Source of the DNA: Saccharicrinis sp050589685
GTDB lineage: Bacteria; Bacteroidota; Bacteroidia; Bacteroidales; Marinilabiliaceae
Reading direction: 5' to 3'
NCBI RefSeq assembly: GCF_050589685.1
Contig: NZ_JBNGOS010000005.1
Location: 1-64,000 of the forward strand
DNA length: 64,000 bases
Notes under the pieces: generated by a model
Told to the model about the DNA's origin: nothing
The model's database searches: none
Seen by the model: the letters and a program-made list of their open reading frames with translations, nothing else
Shown: positions 16,978 through 25,336 of the stretch, piece after piece
How the letters are laid out: every line of letters begins with the position of its first letter
Numbering within the stretch: the stretch's first letter is position 1
Translations under genes and position numbers: made by a program

Positions 16978-17130
16978 GTAGCACTGTATTTGCGTGAGTA
17001 GCACACCTTCATTTGCTTGTAGCAAGGGCATATTTATCCGTAGCACAGATATATCATTCAGTAGCAAAGTCCCATACCTAGGTAGCAACATCATATTGAC
17101 GAGTAGCGACCTTGCAATGTGGAGTAGGGT
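16978..17130 (+). repeat. Phased array of eight GTAGCA-core units, period 21 bp
   Basis: A core reading GTAGCA(C/A) starts at 16978, 16998, 17019, 17040, 17061 and 17082, then degenerates to GTAGCGA at 17103 and GTAGGGT at 17124. Spacings are 20 and then six times 21 bp. The 14 nt between cores differ in every unit. A further weak core (GTTGCAG) lies at 17144. The spacing equals two turns of B-DNA, so all cores face the same side. The array ends about 50 bp before the ispG promoter box. It is not a simple tandem repeat, and its core is far too short for a CRISPR repeat. Function unknown. Confidence 0.85.
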
Positions 17131-17181
17131 GGTATCATAGTTGGTTGCAGGAGTACATTTAAATTTATCAATCGAAAACCT

Positions 17182-17189
17182 TACTTTTG
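17182..17189 (+). promoter_or_regulatory. Putative -7 box for ispG
   Basis: TACTTTTG fits the Bacteroidota -7 consensus TAnnTTTG and lies 23 bp before the ATG of ispG. I see no clear -33 TTG at the usual distance. Confidence 0.45.
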
Positions 17190-17212
17190 TGAAGTTCTAA
17201 AATTGCATAATA

Positions 17213-19054
17213 ATGAGCAGTTCCGATTATTGCATCGACATATTTAATTACTCGAGATATAAAACTTCTGAAGTACAGATAGGTAATTTACGTTTGGGAG
17301 GAGACAACCCTATTGTAGTTCAATCCATGACTACAACCAATACCAACGATACCGAAGCCACGGTTAAGCAGATAAAAAAAATATTTGATGCCGGGGGGCA
17401 GATGGTTCGCATGACAACACAAGGACAGCGCGAAGCGAATAATCTTGAGTTTATCAATAAGGAATTAAAGCAGCAAGGTTATAATGGCCCCTTGGTGGCT
17501 GATATTCATTTTAACCCAAATGCCGCCAATATTGCGGCACAGCATATCGAAAAGGTGAGGATCAATCCGGGAAACTTTGTGGATGGTGCCAAAAAGTTTG
17601 AATCCATTGATTACACCAACGAAACGTATTACGAAGAATTGGAACTGGTGAAAAAGAAGCTCATCCCACTGTTGAATATCTGCAAGCAAAAAAATACAGC
17701 TATTCGAATTGGAACAAACCATGGTTCTTTGTCCGATAGGATTATGAGCAGGTATGGCGATACGCCCATGGGAATGGTGGAATCATGTTTGGAGTTCTTG
17801 CGGATCTGTCAAAGTGAGGATTTTCATCATATTGTTTTAAGTATTAAGGCTAGTAATGCCCGAATCATGGTTCACACGGTTAGGCTATTGGTTCAGAAAA
17901 TGCATGAAGAAGGGATGAATTATCCATTGCATTTGGGTGTTACCGAAGCGGGTGAAGGTGAGGATGGAAGAATTCGTTCCGCGGTAGGAATAGGCACTTT
18001 GCTGGCTGATGGGATTGGGGATACCATCCGGGTCTCGCTTACCGAAGACCCTGAAAATGAAATTCCGGTGGCCAATGACCTGATTGCCTATACTCATGAA
18101 AAATCAAATCACGATTTGATAACGCCTGTATTGGATGCGCAGTATTTTCCTTTTAAATATGTAAAAAGGGAATCAAATGCGGTTAAAAATATTGGAGGTA
18201 ACCATGTTCCCGTTGTTGTTGGTAAAGAAAAAACATTGACAGACTGCCCGGATTATATTTTTTCGGCAAATGGTAGTAATTCAAAAGCCAATATTGTTGA
18301 ATTAGAAAGGTGGAAAAAATTAAACGATAAGATAAGTTGTTTTCCTCTTTTAGATGTTCATCAAATAAGTAGTTTAAAAGAGATAAAAACAGAGCTGGTA
18401 TTTGTAACTGTTGTTTATTCGGATTTTAACCCTGAATTATTAAGTGAGTTAAAATCTTACCAAAACGTTGTGCTTGTTTTAAAAACGAACAATAATAATA
18501 GTATCGCTGAGCAAAGAGCTGCATTTTTGATGTTAACGGCGCATGAAATAAAGTGTCCCGTTGTTATCTATAAAAAATACCGGGAGTTGTTTAATAATCA
18601 TAGCCAGCTTATGGCCTCCTGCGATTTTGGTCCCTTGTTGTTGGACGGCTTTGGAGATGGTATTTGGATTGATTACAACGAAGAAGCAGAACCCGGAATG
18701 GTGAATAAAACAGCATATTCTATATTGCAGGCGGCGAGGGTACGCTTTGAAAAACCTGATTATATTTCATGTCCGGGATGCGGAAGAACTTTGTTTGGCT
18801 TGCAGGAGACTACTGCCAAGGTGAAATCCCAAACGGCACATTTAAAAGGGTTGAAAATAGCCGTTATGGGGTGCATTGTCAATGGTCCGGGCGAAATGGC
18901 AGATGCGGATTACGGCTATGTGGGATCGGGTCCCGGTAAAATTACTTTATACCATCAGCGTGAGGTGGTTAAAAAAAATGTAGAAGAAACAGAAGCAGTC
19001 GACGAACTAATACAACTTATTAAACAAAATGGAGACTGGACGGAGCCCGTTTAG
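17213..19054 (+). CDS. ispG: 4-hydroxy-3-methylbut-2-en-1-yl diphosphate synthase (large form)
   Basis: IspG (GcpE) converts methylerythritol cyclodiphosphate to HMBPP in the MEP isoprenoid pathway, using a [4Fe-4S] cluster and reduced ferredoxin or flavodoxin. At 613 residues this is the large form found in Bacteroidota, Chlamydiae and plants, with an extra domain between the TIM barrel and the Fe-S domain. The barrel starts with RYKTSEVQIG and GGDNPIVVQSMTTTNT. The cluster ligands are in CPGCGRTLFGLQE (Cys520, Cys523) and GCIVNGPGE (Cys554), where Glu561 is the likely fourth ligand. All key residues are present. It is a lone gene behind its own promoter box, with the phased array and MITE-like repeat upstream. 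Confidence 0.97.
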   Translation: MSSSDYCIDIFNYSRYKTSEVQIGNLRLGGDNPIVVQSMTTTNTNDTEATVKQIKKIFDAGGQMVRMTTQGQREANNLEFINKELKQQGYNGPLVADIHFNPNAANIAAQHIEKVRINPGNFVDGAKKFESIDYTNETYYEELELVKKKLIPLLNICKQKNTAIRIGTNHGSLSDRIMSRYGDTPMGMVESCLEFLRICQSEDFHHIVLSIKASNARIMVHTVRLLVQKMHEEGMNYPLHLGVTEAGEGEDGRIRSAVGIGTLLADGIGDTIRVSLTEDPENEIPVANDLIAYTHEKSNHDLITPVLDAQYFPFKYVKRESNAVKNIGGNHVPVVVGKEKTLTDCPDYIFSANGSNSKANIVELERWKKLNDKISCFPLLDVHQISSLKEIKTELVFVTVVYSDFNPELLSELKSYQNVVLVLKTNNNNSIAEQRAAFLMLTAHEIKCPVVIYKKYRELFNNHSQLMASCDFGPLLLDGFGDGIWIDYNEEAEPGMVNKTAYSILQAARVRFEKPDYISCPGCGRTLFGLQETTAKVKSQTAHLKGLKIAVMGCIVNGPGEMADADYGYVGSGPGKITLYHQREVVKKNVEETEAVDELIQLIKQNGDWTEPV

Positions 19055-19222
19055 AGCTACTGAGTTAAGCGTTTTATGTTTGTTGATAGTAAAAAGTGTA
19101 TAATTCATCATGTGTTAAACGAAAATAGTGTATTTTAACAAATAGTGTTGTATCTTTTTTTGCACGGTTGATTATGTTTTTCTAAATTGCAAAACTCAAG
19201 ATAAACCCCATTATTGAAATCA

Positions 19223-20008
19223 ATGAAACGACTGTTATACACTATTGTGCTCTTTACCCTTGTGTTTTCTTCGGCAAAGTCGGAGGAAATTGTATTATCT
19301 GGTACTTTTCAAGGAGATAACTTATTTGTGAAAAATCCTTTTGCGCCAAGTGGTGTTGGTTTCTGTGTTTATGAGGTTACTGTAAATGGTCTTACCTCAA
19401 CCGATGAAATCAACTCGAGTGCATTCGAAGTGGATTTATCGGTTTATGGTTTTAAACAGGGACAGCCCCTTACAGTGGGTATCAAGTTTAAAGAAGGATG
19501 CCAGCCCATTGTTTTAAACCCGGAAGTTTTAAATGCCCGTGCTACCTTTGAAGTCACTAAACTTGCTGTGGATGGAGATAAGGTAAAGTGGTCGGCTGTT
19601 AAGGAAGCAGGCAGTATACCTTTTGTGGTAGAGCAGTTCAGATGGAACAAATGGATTGAAGTCGGTAAAGTAAATGGCAATGGGGCAGCGGAGGAGAGTT
19701 CGTACGAAGCGAAGGTACGTTTCCATTCAGGGGAAAATAAATTCAGGATTAAGCAGACCGATTATAGGGGTAAGCCAAAATATTCAAAGGAAGTTACATA
19801 TAATTCAAACAAACCAGAGGTGAGTTTTTCGCCGAACAAAGTGGATGACGTACTTCATTTTTCTGCACCAACTTTGTACGAAATCTATGATGAGTACGGA
19901 GGAATCATATTTAAAGGGTACGGACAAACCGTTAAGGTTTCCGGATTGAAAAAAGGAAAGTATTATTTAAATATGGATAATAAATTAGCCATGTTTAGTA
20001 AAAAATAA
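19223..20008 (+). CDS. Secreted protein of unknown function with a T9SS-like C terminus
   Basis: I do not recognise the N-terminal domain of this 261-residue protein. The ATG at 19223 is preferred over the TTG at 19214 because it directly precedes a signal peptide (MKRLLYTIVLFTLVFSSAKS). The middle (about residues 30-190) is beta-rich and resembles an immunoglobulin-like layout. The last 65 residues (SFSPNKVDDVLHFSAPTLYEIYDEYGGII... GKYYLNMDN) resemble a type A T9SS C-terminal domain that has lost some consensus residues. It is followed by a strong terminator and stands alone between ispG and asnS. Confidence 0.7.
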   Translation: MKRLLYTIVLFTLVFSSAKSEEIVLSGTFQGDNLFVKNPFAPSGVGFCVYEVTVNGLTSTDEINSSAFEVDLSVYGFKQGQPLTVGIKFKEGCQPIVLNPEVLNARATFEVTKLAVDGDKVKWSAVKEAGSIPFVVEQFRWNKWIEVGKVNGNGAAEESSYEAKVRFHSGENKFRIKQTDYRGKPKYSKEVTYNSNKPEVSFSPNKVDDVLHFSAPTLYEIYDEYGGIIFKGYGQTVKVSGLKKGKYYLNMDNKLAMFSKK

Positions 20009-20032
20009 ATATCACTCTAAAGTGATATCAGG

Positions 20033-20057
20033 GCCGGATTTTTATCCGGCTTTTTTT
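20033..20057 (+). terminator. Rho-independent terminator
   Basis: A perfect 7-bp stem GCCGGAT/ATCCGGC with a TTTT loop is followed by seven T. It lies 24 bp after the secreted-protein gene. Confidence 0.9.
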
Positions 20058-20146
20058 GTTAAAAATATCCAATAATTGGGAACGTAACCCCAACTTTAGC
20101 AAACAATTCATTAATTTTACGGCCTTTAAAAAATAAGTAATTACAA

Positions 20147-21595
20147 ATGGAACAAATACGCAGAACAAAAATAGCCGATGTCCTAAAAGAAACGGAATTC
20201 GGAAAAGAAGTAAATGTAAAAGGATGGGTAAGAACCCGAAGGGGTAATAAATTCGTAAATTTTATTGCACTTAACGACGGGTCGTCTATTCATAATTTGC
20301 AAATTGTTGCCGATGTTCCAAAGTTTGACGAAGAGCTGGTAAAAAGGATTACGACAGGTTCTGCTATTTCGGTGAACGGAATCTTGAGTGAATCTTCGGG
20401 TAGTGGGCAAAAGGTGGAAATACAGGCCACATCGATTGAGGTAGTGGGCGATTGTAATGCCGACGAGTATCCATTACAACCTAAAAAACATTCATTGGAG
20501 TTTTTAAGGGAGATTGCGCATCTGCGTTTCAGAACGAATACTTTTGGTGCTATTACGCGCGTGCGTCATGCCATGATTTTTGCCGTGCACAATTTTTTCT
20601 CGCAAAAAGGATTCTATAATATCCATACTCCCATTATCACCGCCTCGGATGCCGAGGGAGCGGGCGAAATGTTTAGGGTGACTACACTTGATGTGAACAA
20701 TATTCCCAAAACGGAAGAGGGAGACATTGATTTTAGCCAGGATTTCTTTGGGAAATCGACCAACCTTACTGTTTCAGGTCAGCTGGAAGGAGAATTGGCG
20801 GCTTTGGCGATGAGCGAGATCTATACTTTTGGGCCTACATTTAGGGCCGAGAACTCCAATACGACGCGACACCTAGCAGAGTTTTGGATGATTGAGCCGG
20901 AGATGGCGTTTTATGATTTGAACGATAATATGGACCTGGCGGAAGAATTCACCAAGTACCTAATCAATTATGCACTTGAAAACTGCATGGAAGATTTGGA
21001 GTTCTTGAGCAAGCGTCTTCAGGAAGAAGAAAAAGGAAAGAAAGTGGAAGAGCGTTCGATGGAATTGATTGAAAAATTACGCTTTGTGGTTGAGAACGAT
21101 TATATCCGACTGACATATTCCGAGGCGATTGAGATTTTAATGAACTCTAAACCGCAGAAAAAAGGTAAATTCCAGTATCCGGTTAACGGATTCGGAAGCG
21201 ACCTGCAAGCAGAACACGAACGTTTTTTGGTGGAGAAACATTTTAAAAAACCGGTTATCTTAACGGATTATCCAATGTCGATCAAAGCTTTTTATATGAA
21301 GCAAAGCGAGGATGGTAAAACGGTAAGAGCCATGGATGTTCTTTTCCCGCAAATAGGCGAAATCATTGGAGGATCGCAACGGGAGGAAAGCTACGAAAAG
21401 TTAGTGGAGCGCATGAGAGTGCTTGATTTGCCTGAAAAGGAAATGTACTGGTACCTGGATACCCGACGTTTTGGATCGGTTCCCCATAGTGGATTCGGAT
21501 TGGGATTTGAGCGATTGATGTTGTTTGTTACCGGGATGACCAATATTAGGGACGTAATACCATTTCCACGTACACCAAAAAACGCTGAGTTTTAG
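20147..21595 (+). CDS. asnS: Asparaginyl-tRNA synthetase
   Basis: This 482-residue cytosolic class II synthetase charges tRNA-Asn with asparagine. The N-terminal OB fold (about residues 15-110) contains VKGWVRTRRGNKFVNFIALNDGS. The catalytic domain shows motif 2 in the region TFRAENSNTTRHLAEFWMIEPE and motif 3 in GFGLGFERLMLFVTG. HTPIITASDAEGAGE and PKNAEF at the end are typical of AsnRS rather than AspRS. Length is normal. It is a single-gene unit, closed by its own terminator. Confidence 0.97.
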   Translation: MEQIRRTKIADVLKETEFGKEVNVKGWVRTRRGNKFVNFIALNDGSSIHNLQIVADVPKFDEELVKRITTGSAISVNGILSESSGSGQKVEIQATSIEVVGDCNADEYPLQPKKHSLEFLREIAHLRFRTNTFGAITRVRHAMIFAVHNFFSQKGFYNIHTPIITASDAEGAGEMFRVTTLDVNNIPKTEEGDIDFSQDFFGKSTNLTVSGQLEGELAALAMSEIYTFGPTFRAENSNTTRHLAEFWMIEPEMAFYDLNDNMDLAEEFTKYLINYALENCMEDLEFLSKRLQEEEKGKKVEERSMELIEKLRFVVENDYIRLTYSEAIEILMNSKPQKKGKFQYPVNGFGSDLQAEHERFLVEKHFKKPVILTDYPMSIKAFYMKQSEDGKTVRAMDVLFPQIGEIIGGSQREESYEKLVERMRVLDLPEKEMYWYLDTRRFGSVPHSGFGLGFERLMLFVTGMTNIRDVIPFPRTPKNAEF

Positions 21596-21623
21596 GAAAT
21601 AATAAACGTAAAAAATTAGAGGA

Positions 21624-21656
21624 AAGCAGCTTGCGGAAACGTAAGCTGCTTTTTTC
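21624..21656 (+). terminator. Rho-independent terminator of asnS
   Basis: A 12-bp stem (AAGCAGCTTGCG with CGTAAGCTGCTT, one G-T pair) closes a GAAA tetraloop and runs into a T tract. Confidence 0.9.
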
Positions 21657-21741
21657 TTTCAAAAATTAGGCCAATTTATTTTTATTCTTAATGTAGATAC
21701 AAAAATAGGCTCAAATTATTACATATGTAAGCGAATTATCT

Positions 21742-21749
21742 TAATTTTG
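21742..21749 (+). promoter_or_regulatory. Putative -7 box for rpoN
   Basis: TAATTTTG matches TAnnTTTG and lies 88 bp before the rpoN ATG, which would give a leader of roughly 80 nt. Confidence 0.4.
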
Positions 21750-21837
21750 TTGTGATGCTGTGCGTGTGTCATTTATTTACACGTGCAATTTATTGTTGAA
21801 TATGTTGCATCTTTCAACTGCTTGAAGAAAGGAAAAT

Positions 21838-23286
21838 ATGTTAAAACAGAGTTTACAACAAAAGTTGCTTCAGAAATTATCACCTTTGCAAATTCAGGTG
21901 ATTAAACTGTTGGAGATTCCTGCGGCACAACTTGAGCAACGCATCAAGAAAGAAATTGAAGAAAATCCGGTTTTAGAACTTGATGGCGAGGGTAAAGATA
22001 ACGATTCTGACGAGCCCGAGGTAAAAGAGCAGGAAGTTGAAAAGGATGAGCTTTCTATTGACGATTATATTCAAAATGAGGATATTCCAGCTTACAAGCT
22101 TCAATCCCGAAATTTTTCCAAGGACGATAAGCATGAAGATATTCCATTTTCGGATGGCACTACTTTTCATGAATTTTTGACAGATCAATTGGGGCTGCGT
22201 ATTTTAGATGAGCGGCAGCGCCTGATGGCCGAGCACATAGTCGGTAATATTGATGAAGACGGATACCTCCGCAGGGAGATAGATGAAATTATCGACGATA
22301 TAGCCTTTAGCCAAAATGTGGAATTGGAAGAGCGTGAGGCGTTGGATGTGCTCGAAATAGTTCAGGACTTCGAACCTGTAGGTGTTGGTGCCCGGGATTT
22401 GCAGGAGTGTTTGTTACTTCAATTAGAAAAAAAAGACAGAAGTTTTCCTGCTGTTGAGGATGCTTACAATATCATTAAGTACCATTTTGAGGAGTTCACC
22501 AAAAAGCATTACGATAAAATAACCAAACGCCTGCATCTGGAAGAAGCAGATGTGAAAGACGCGATAGAGGAAATACTCAAGCTCAACCCTAAGCCGGGAA
22601 GCTCATATAGTAACCCCATGCACAAAATGGTTCAGCATATCATCCCCGATTTTATTTTAGAGATTAAAGATGGTAAGCCGGAGATTTCGTTAAATATCCG
22701 TAATATTCCAGAACTTAGGATCAGCCAAACGTATTCAGATATGTTGCAAGATTATTCCGGTAACAAAAAAAACCGATCCAAGGATAAAAAAGAGGCTGTT
22801 ATGTTTGTGAAACAGAAGCTCGATTCCGCCAAATGGTTTATCGATGCCATCAAACAACGGCAGAATACCTTGTTGGTAACTATGAATGCTATTCTTCAAT
22901 ACCAGAAAGAATATTTTTTAGAAGGGGACGAAACAAAGTTGAGGCCTATGATATTAAAGGATATAGCCGAAATAACAGAGTTGGATATTTCCACAATTTC
23001 AAGGGTTTCCAACAGTAAATATATCCAAACACACTTTGGGATTTTCCCATTAAAGTTTTTCTTTTCCGAAGGTATGCAAACGGATTCGGGTGAGGAAGTA
23101 TCTACACGCGAGATCAAAAAAATACTCTCGGAATGTATCGAAGCTGAGGATAAGAGAAAACCTTTAACCGACGATAAACTATCGCAGATATTAAAGGAAA
23201 AGTCGTATAACATTGCCAGAAGAACGGTTGCCAAATATCGCGAGCAGTTGAACATTCCAGTTGCCAGGTTGCGCAAAGAGTTATAA
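21838..23286 (+). CDS. rpoN: RNA polymerase sigma-54 factor
   Basis: RpoN directs RNA polymerase to -24/-12 promoters that need an enhancer-binding ATPase. This 482-residue protein has the usual three regions. The Gln-rich region I spans residues 1-50 (LKQSLQQKLLQKLSPLQIQVIKLLE). An acidic linker follows to about 115. The core-binding domain covers about 115-310, with EPVGVGARDLQECLLLQL. The C-terminal DNA-binding domain ends in the RpoN box ARRTVAKYRE near residue 462. No partner activator is seen in the window. The membrane-protein gene begins 20 bp after it. Confidence 0.97.
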   Translation: MLKQSLQQKLLQKLSPLQIQVIKLLEIPAAQLEQRIKKEIEENPVLELDGEGKDNDSDEPEVKEQEVEKDELSIDDYIQNEDIPAYKLQSRNFSKDDKHEDIPFSDGTTFHEFLTDQLGLRILDERQRLMAEHIVGNIDEDGYLRREIDEIIDDIAFSQNVELEEREALDVLEIVQDFEPVGVGARDLQECLLLQLEKKDRSFPAVEDAYNIIKYHFEEFTKKHYDKITKRLHLEEADVKDAIEEILKLNPKPGSSYSNPMHKMVQHIIPDFILEIKDGKPEISLNIRNIPELRISQTYSDMLQDYSGNKKNRSKDKKEAVMFVKQKLDSAKWFIDAIKQRQNTLLVTMNAILQYQKEYFLEGDETKLRPMILKDIAEITELDISTISRVSNSKYIQTHFGIFPLKFFFSEGMQTDSGEEVSTREIKKILSECIEAEDKRKPLTDDKLSQILKEKSYNIARRTVAKYREQLNIPVARLRKEL

Positions 23287-23306
23287 TGGGTAAAGAATTA
23301 TTTTAA

Positions 23307-23912
23307 ATGGTCAAAAAAATTGCTTCCATTCTTTCTTTGTTGCTACATCCACTTTTAATGCCCACCATTGGTTTGTTGGTCATTTTTAGTACGCAAAGCC
23401 ATGTTACATTTATTCCTTTTGAATATCGAAGGATGGTTTCAATTATAGTGTTAGTAAGTACCTGCATTTTACCGTTGAGCATAATGCCCTTGTATTTGCA
23501 AACCGGTATGGTTAAGTCTATACAAATGGAAACGGCCAAAGAACGCATTGTTCCTTTGTTGACCACTTCAGGTTTTTTTCTTTTGGGGTATTTCTTCCTT
23601 AAAAAATTTCAGTTGCCCGCCTTTATTCCTTTGTTCTTTTTAGGTACGCTGGTAGCTGTACTGCTTTCCATGAGCATTTCATTTTTTTGGAAGATAAGTA
23701 TTCACATGGTGGGCATAGGCGGTTTATTGGGTGCCTTGGTTTCCATGTCCTTAAAATATGGGGTAAACACCCATCTTTGGATGTTAGCTGTTATTTTGGT
23801 AGCAGGGATGCTAGGTAGTAGCAGGTTAATTTTGGGCGCACATAGTCCAAGCCAGGTATATTCAGGTTTTGTGTTGGGGTTAATGGTTATTTGTACAATT
23901 GTACTTATATAA
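23307..23912 (+). CDS. PAP2-like integral membrane protein
   Basis: This 201-residue protein has about six hydrophobic helices. Near its C terminus, SRLILGAHSPSQVYSGFVLG resembles the SR...H motif of PAP2-type phosphatases, but the N-terminal KxxxxxxRP motif is not clear. It may therefore be a degenerate or distant PAP2 family membrane protein, acting on lipid phosphates if it is active at all. It follows rpoN by 20 bp and is probably co-transcribed. Confidence in its being a real gene is high; confidence in the function is low. Confidence 0.72.
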   Translation: MVKKIASILSLLLHPLLMPTIGLLVIFSTQSHVTFIPFEYRRMVSIIVLVSTCILPLSIMPLYLQTGMVKSIQMETAKERIVPLLTTSGFFLLGYFFLKKFQLPAFIPLFFLGTLVAVLLSMSISFFWKISIHMVGIGGLLGALVSMSLKYGVNTHLWMLAVILVAGMLGSSRLILGAHSPSQVYSGFVLGLMVICTIVLI

Positions 23913-23977
23913 AAGGAGACCTCCGGTTGCAGTAAAAGGATTTTTGTATTGAAAGTAGTGGCCTTACTATACCGATT

Positions 23978-24568
23978 TTACCTGCTTTTTCGCATCCAGC
24001 GCGGCGCAATTCCGTTCGGGGTACGTTGTCCAAATGCATAACTATTCGCGTTAACCGTCCTAACATCCTCGATCGAATAGAATGCTCTAGGATTAAACTT
24101 TTGTATTAGCCCAATCACTTGTTTTATTTTATTGCGCGAAACAATGGAATAGATCACATGCACAGCGCCATCTTTGCCTTTTGCATCTATAGAGGTAACC
24201 CCAAAACCACCTCCGCGTAGCGTTTCAATTAACGTGCTGGCATCGCGCGACGTCACAATGCGAATCATTTGAATACCAATAGCCATCCGCTCCTCAATTC
24301 TCAAACCCACATAGTTGCCTGTCGCAAATCCTGCTGCATAAGCCACATAACAGGTCCAGTTGTCCAGGTTTTCAAAGATACGCGTGATGGCAATCAACCA
24401 AATAAGTATTTCAAAAAATCCCAAAATCGGTGCGACCACTTTATTCCCTCTCGAAACAAAAATGATACGTATGGTATCCATACTTACATCCAGAATTCTA
24501 GCAAAAAAAATCATCAAAGGAACGAGGATGTATATAAATAAAAACGAATCGTAAAATGCTGCATCCAT
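23978..24568 (-). CDS. UPF0316/DUF2179 family membrane protein
   Basis: This 196-residue protein has three N-terminal transmembrane helices (about residues 8-100), with the segments FARILDVSMDTIRIIFVSRG and AYAAGFATGNYVGLRIEER that are typical of the UPF0316 family. A C-terminal DUF2179 domain follows (about 110-175, DASTLIETLRGGGFGVTSIDAKG). DUF2179 folds like a PII-type ligand-binding domain and occurs in several membrane transporters, but the function is not known. The gene is on the minus strand, convergent with rpoN and the PAP2-like gene, and 120 bp separate it from trxA upstream. Confidence 0.85.
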   Translation of the reverse strand: MDAAFYDSFLFIYILVPLMIFFARILDVSMDTIRIIFVSRGNKVVAPILGFFEILIWLIAITRIFENLDNWTCYVAYAAGFATGNYVGLRIEERMAIGIQMIRIVTSRDASTLIETLRGGGFGVTSIDAKGKDGAVHVIYSIVSRNKIKQVIGLIQKFNPRAFYSIEDVRTVNANSYAFGQRTPNGIAPRWMRKSR

Positions 24569-24688
24569 ATTTGCCGGTTGTTGTGGAATTGATTTGTGGC
24601 CGCTTGCAAACTTGCGGAACGATAAAGGCCACCAAAAATGGCAGCCTAAATCAGTTTATTTTTTACTCCAATACCAATTATTGGATTA

Positions 24689-25006
24689 CTACATAAGAGC
24701 GTCAAGCTTTGAAGCCAAAATGGTTTTTGGAACAGCACCTACTTGCTTGTCAACAACCTCTCCGCCCTTAAAGAAAAGGATGGTTGGAATGTTTCTGATA
24801 CCAAATTTAACCGATGTGCCAGGGTTACTGTCTACGTCCATTTTAGTGATCACTGCTTTGTCACCATACTCGTCGGCCAACTCTTTTACTACAGGAGCTA
24901 CCATTCTACAAGGGCCGCACCATTCTGCCCAAAAGTCAACCAATACAGGTTTGTCCGAGTTTAAAACTACTTCTTCAAAATTTGCGTCTGTTACTTCAAT
25001 AGCCAT
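24689..25006 (-). CDS. trxA: Thioredoxin
   Basis: A normal 105-residue cytosolic thioredoxin. The active site is WAEWCGPCRMVAP, with cis-Pro in RNIPTILFF. It reduces protein disulfides and receives electrons from thioredoxin reductase, which is not in the window. A promoter with both boxes is visible upstream, and a 70-nt palindromic repeat lies 85 bp before the start. Confidence 0.97.
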   Translation of the reverse strand: MAIEVTDANFEEVVLNSDKPVLVDFWAEWCGPCRMVAPVVKELADEYGDKAVITKMDVDSNPGTSVKFGIRNIPTILFFKGGEVVDKQVGAVPKTILASKLDALM

Positions 25007-25055
25007 AACTTGATATTATAAAAATTTATACTTTAATTTTCCAATTGTTCTAATA

Positions 25056-25089
25056 CAAAAATAGTAAATAAGTTTGTCCTTTGGCAAAA
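25056..25089 (-). promoter_or_regulatory. Putative trxA promoter
   Basis: Read on the minus strand, TTTTG (25085-25089) and TATTTTTG (25056-25063) are 21 bp apart, matching the Bacteroidota -33 TTG and -7 TAnnTTTG boxes. The -7 box lies about 50 bp before the ATG. Confidence 0.55.
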
Positions 25090-25090
25090 T

Positions 25091-25160
25091 AATACCGATA
25101 TGTTAATGATATTAGCTTTAAAATCACTTCATATTTAACGCTTTCATTCATCATCGGCAT
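25091..25160. repeat. 70-nt palindromic intergenic repeat, copy A
   Basis: It aligns without gaps to 28188-28257 with about 58 of 70 identical bases. It can fold as one long imperfect hairpin. The inner arms AGC(T/G)TTAAA and TATTTAACGCT are less well paired here than in copy B. It lies just upstream of the trxA promoter. The remaining bases up to the next gene at 25337 hold nothing else I can name. Confidence 0.65.
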
Positions 25161-25336
25161 AAGGTCAAGGGCTTAATATTTAGTCAAAACGGTATAATGT
25201 CCAAACATAAACATATATAATTCCCTGTATGTATATATTATTTATTTTGGGTTTATCTATTGCAGTATGAATATACTAATTAAATATGAATCACCAATCA
25301 CCCGGATAAAATAGTTGACCATACCTTTTTACTATG

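Noticed and set aside
16876..17094. Minus-strand frame across the 21-bp array (a heptad pattern with LL or VL)
   Set aside because: The period of 21 keeps one frame open on the minus strand, but there is no supported start, the frame runs into the MITE-like repeat, and the conserved bases include third codon positions, which points to DNA-level conservation.
16978..17130. CRISPR array
   Set aside because: The repeated core is only 6-7 nt, the unit is 21 bp, and no cas gene is in the window.
23307..23912. Fully functional PAP2 phosphatase
   Set aside because: Only the SR...H part is recognisable; the first PAP2 motif is not, so I kept it as PAP2-like.
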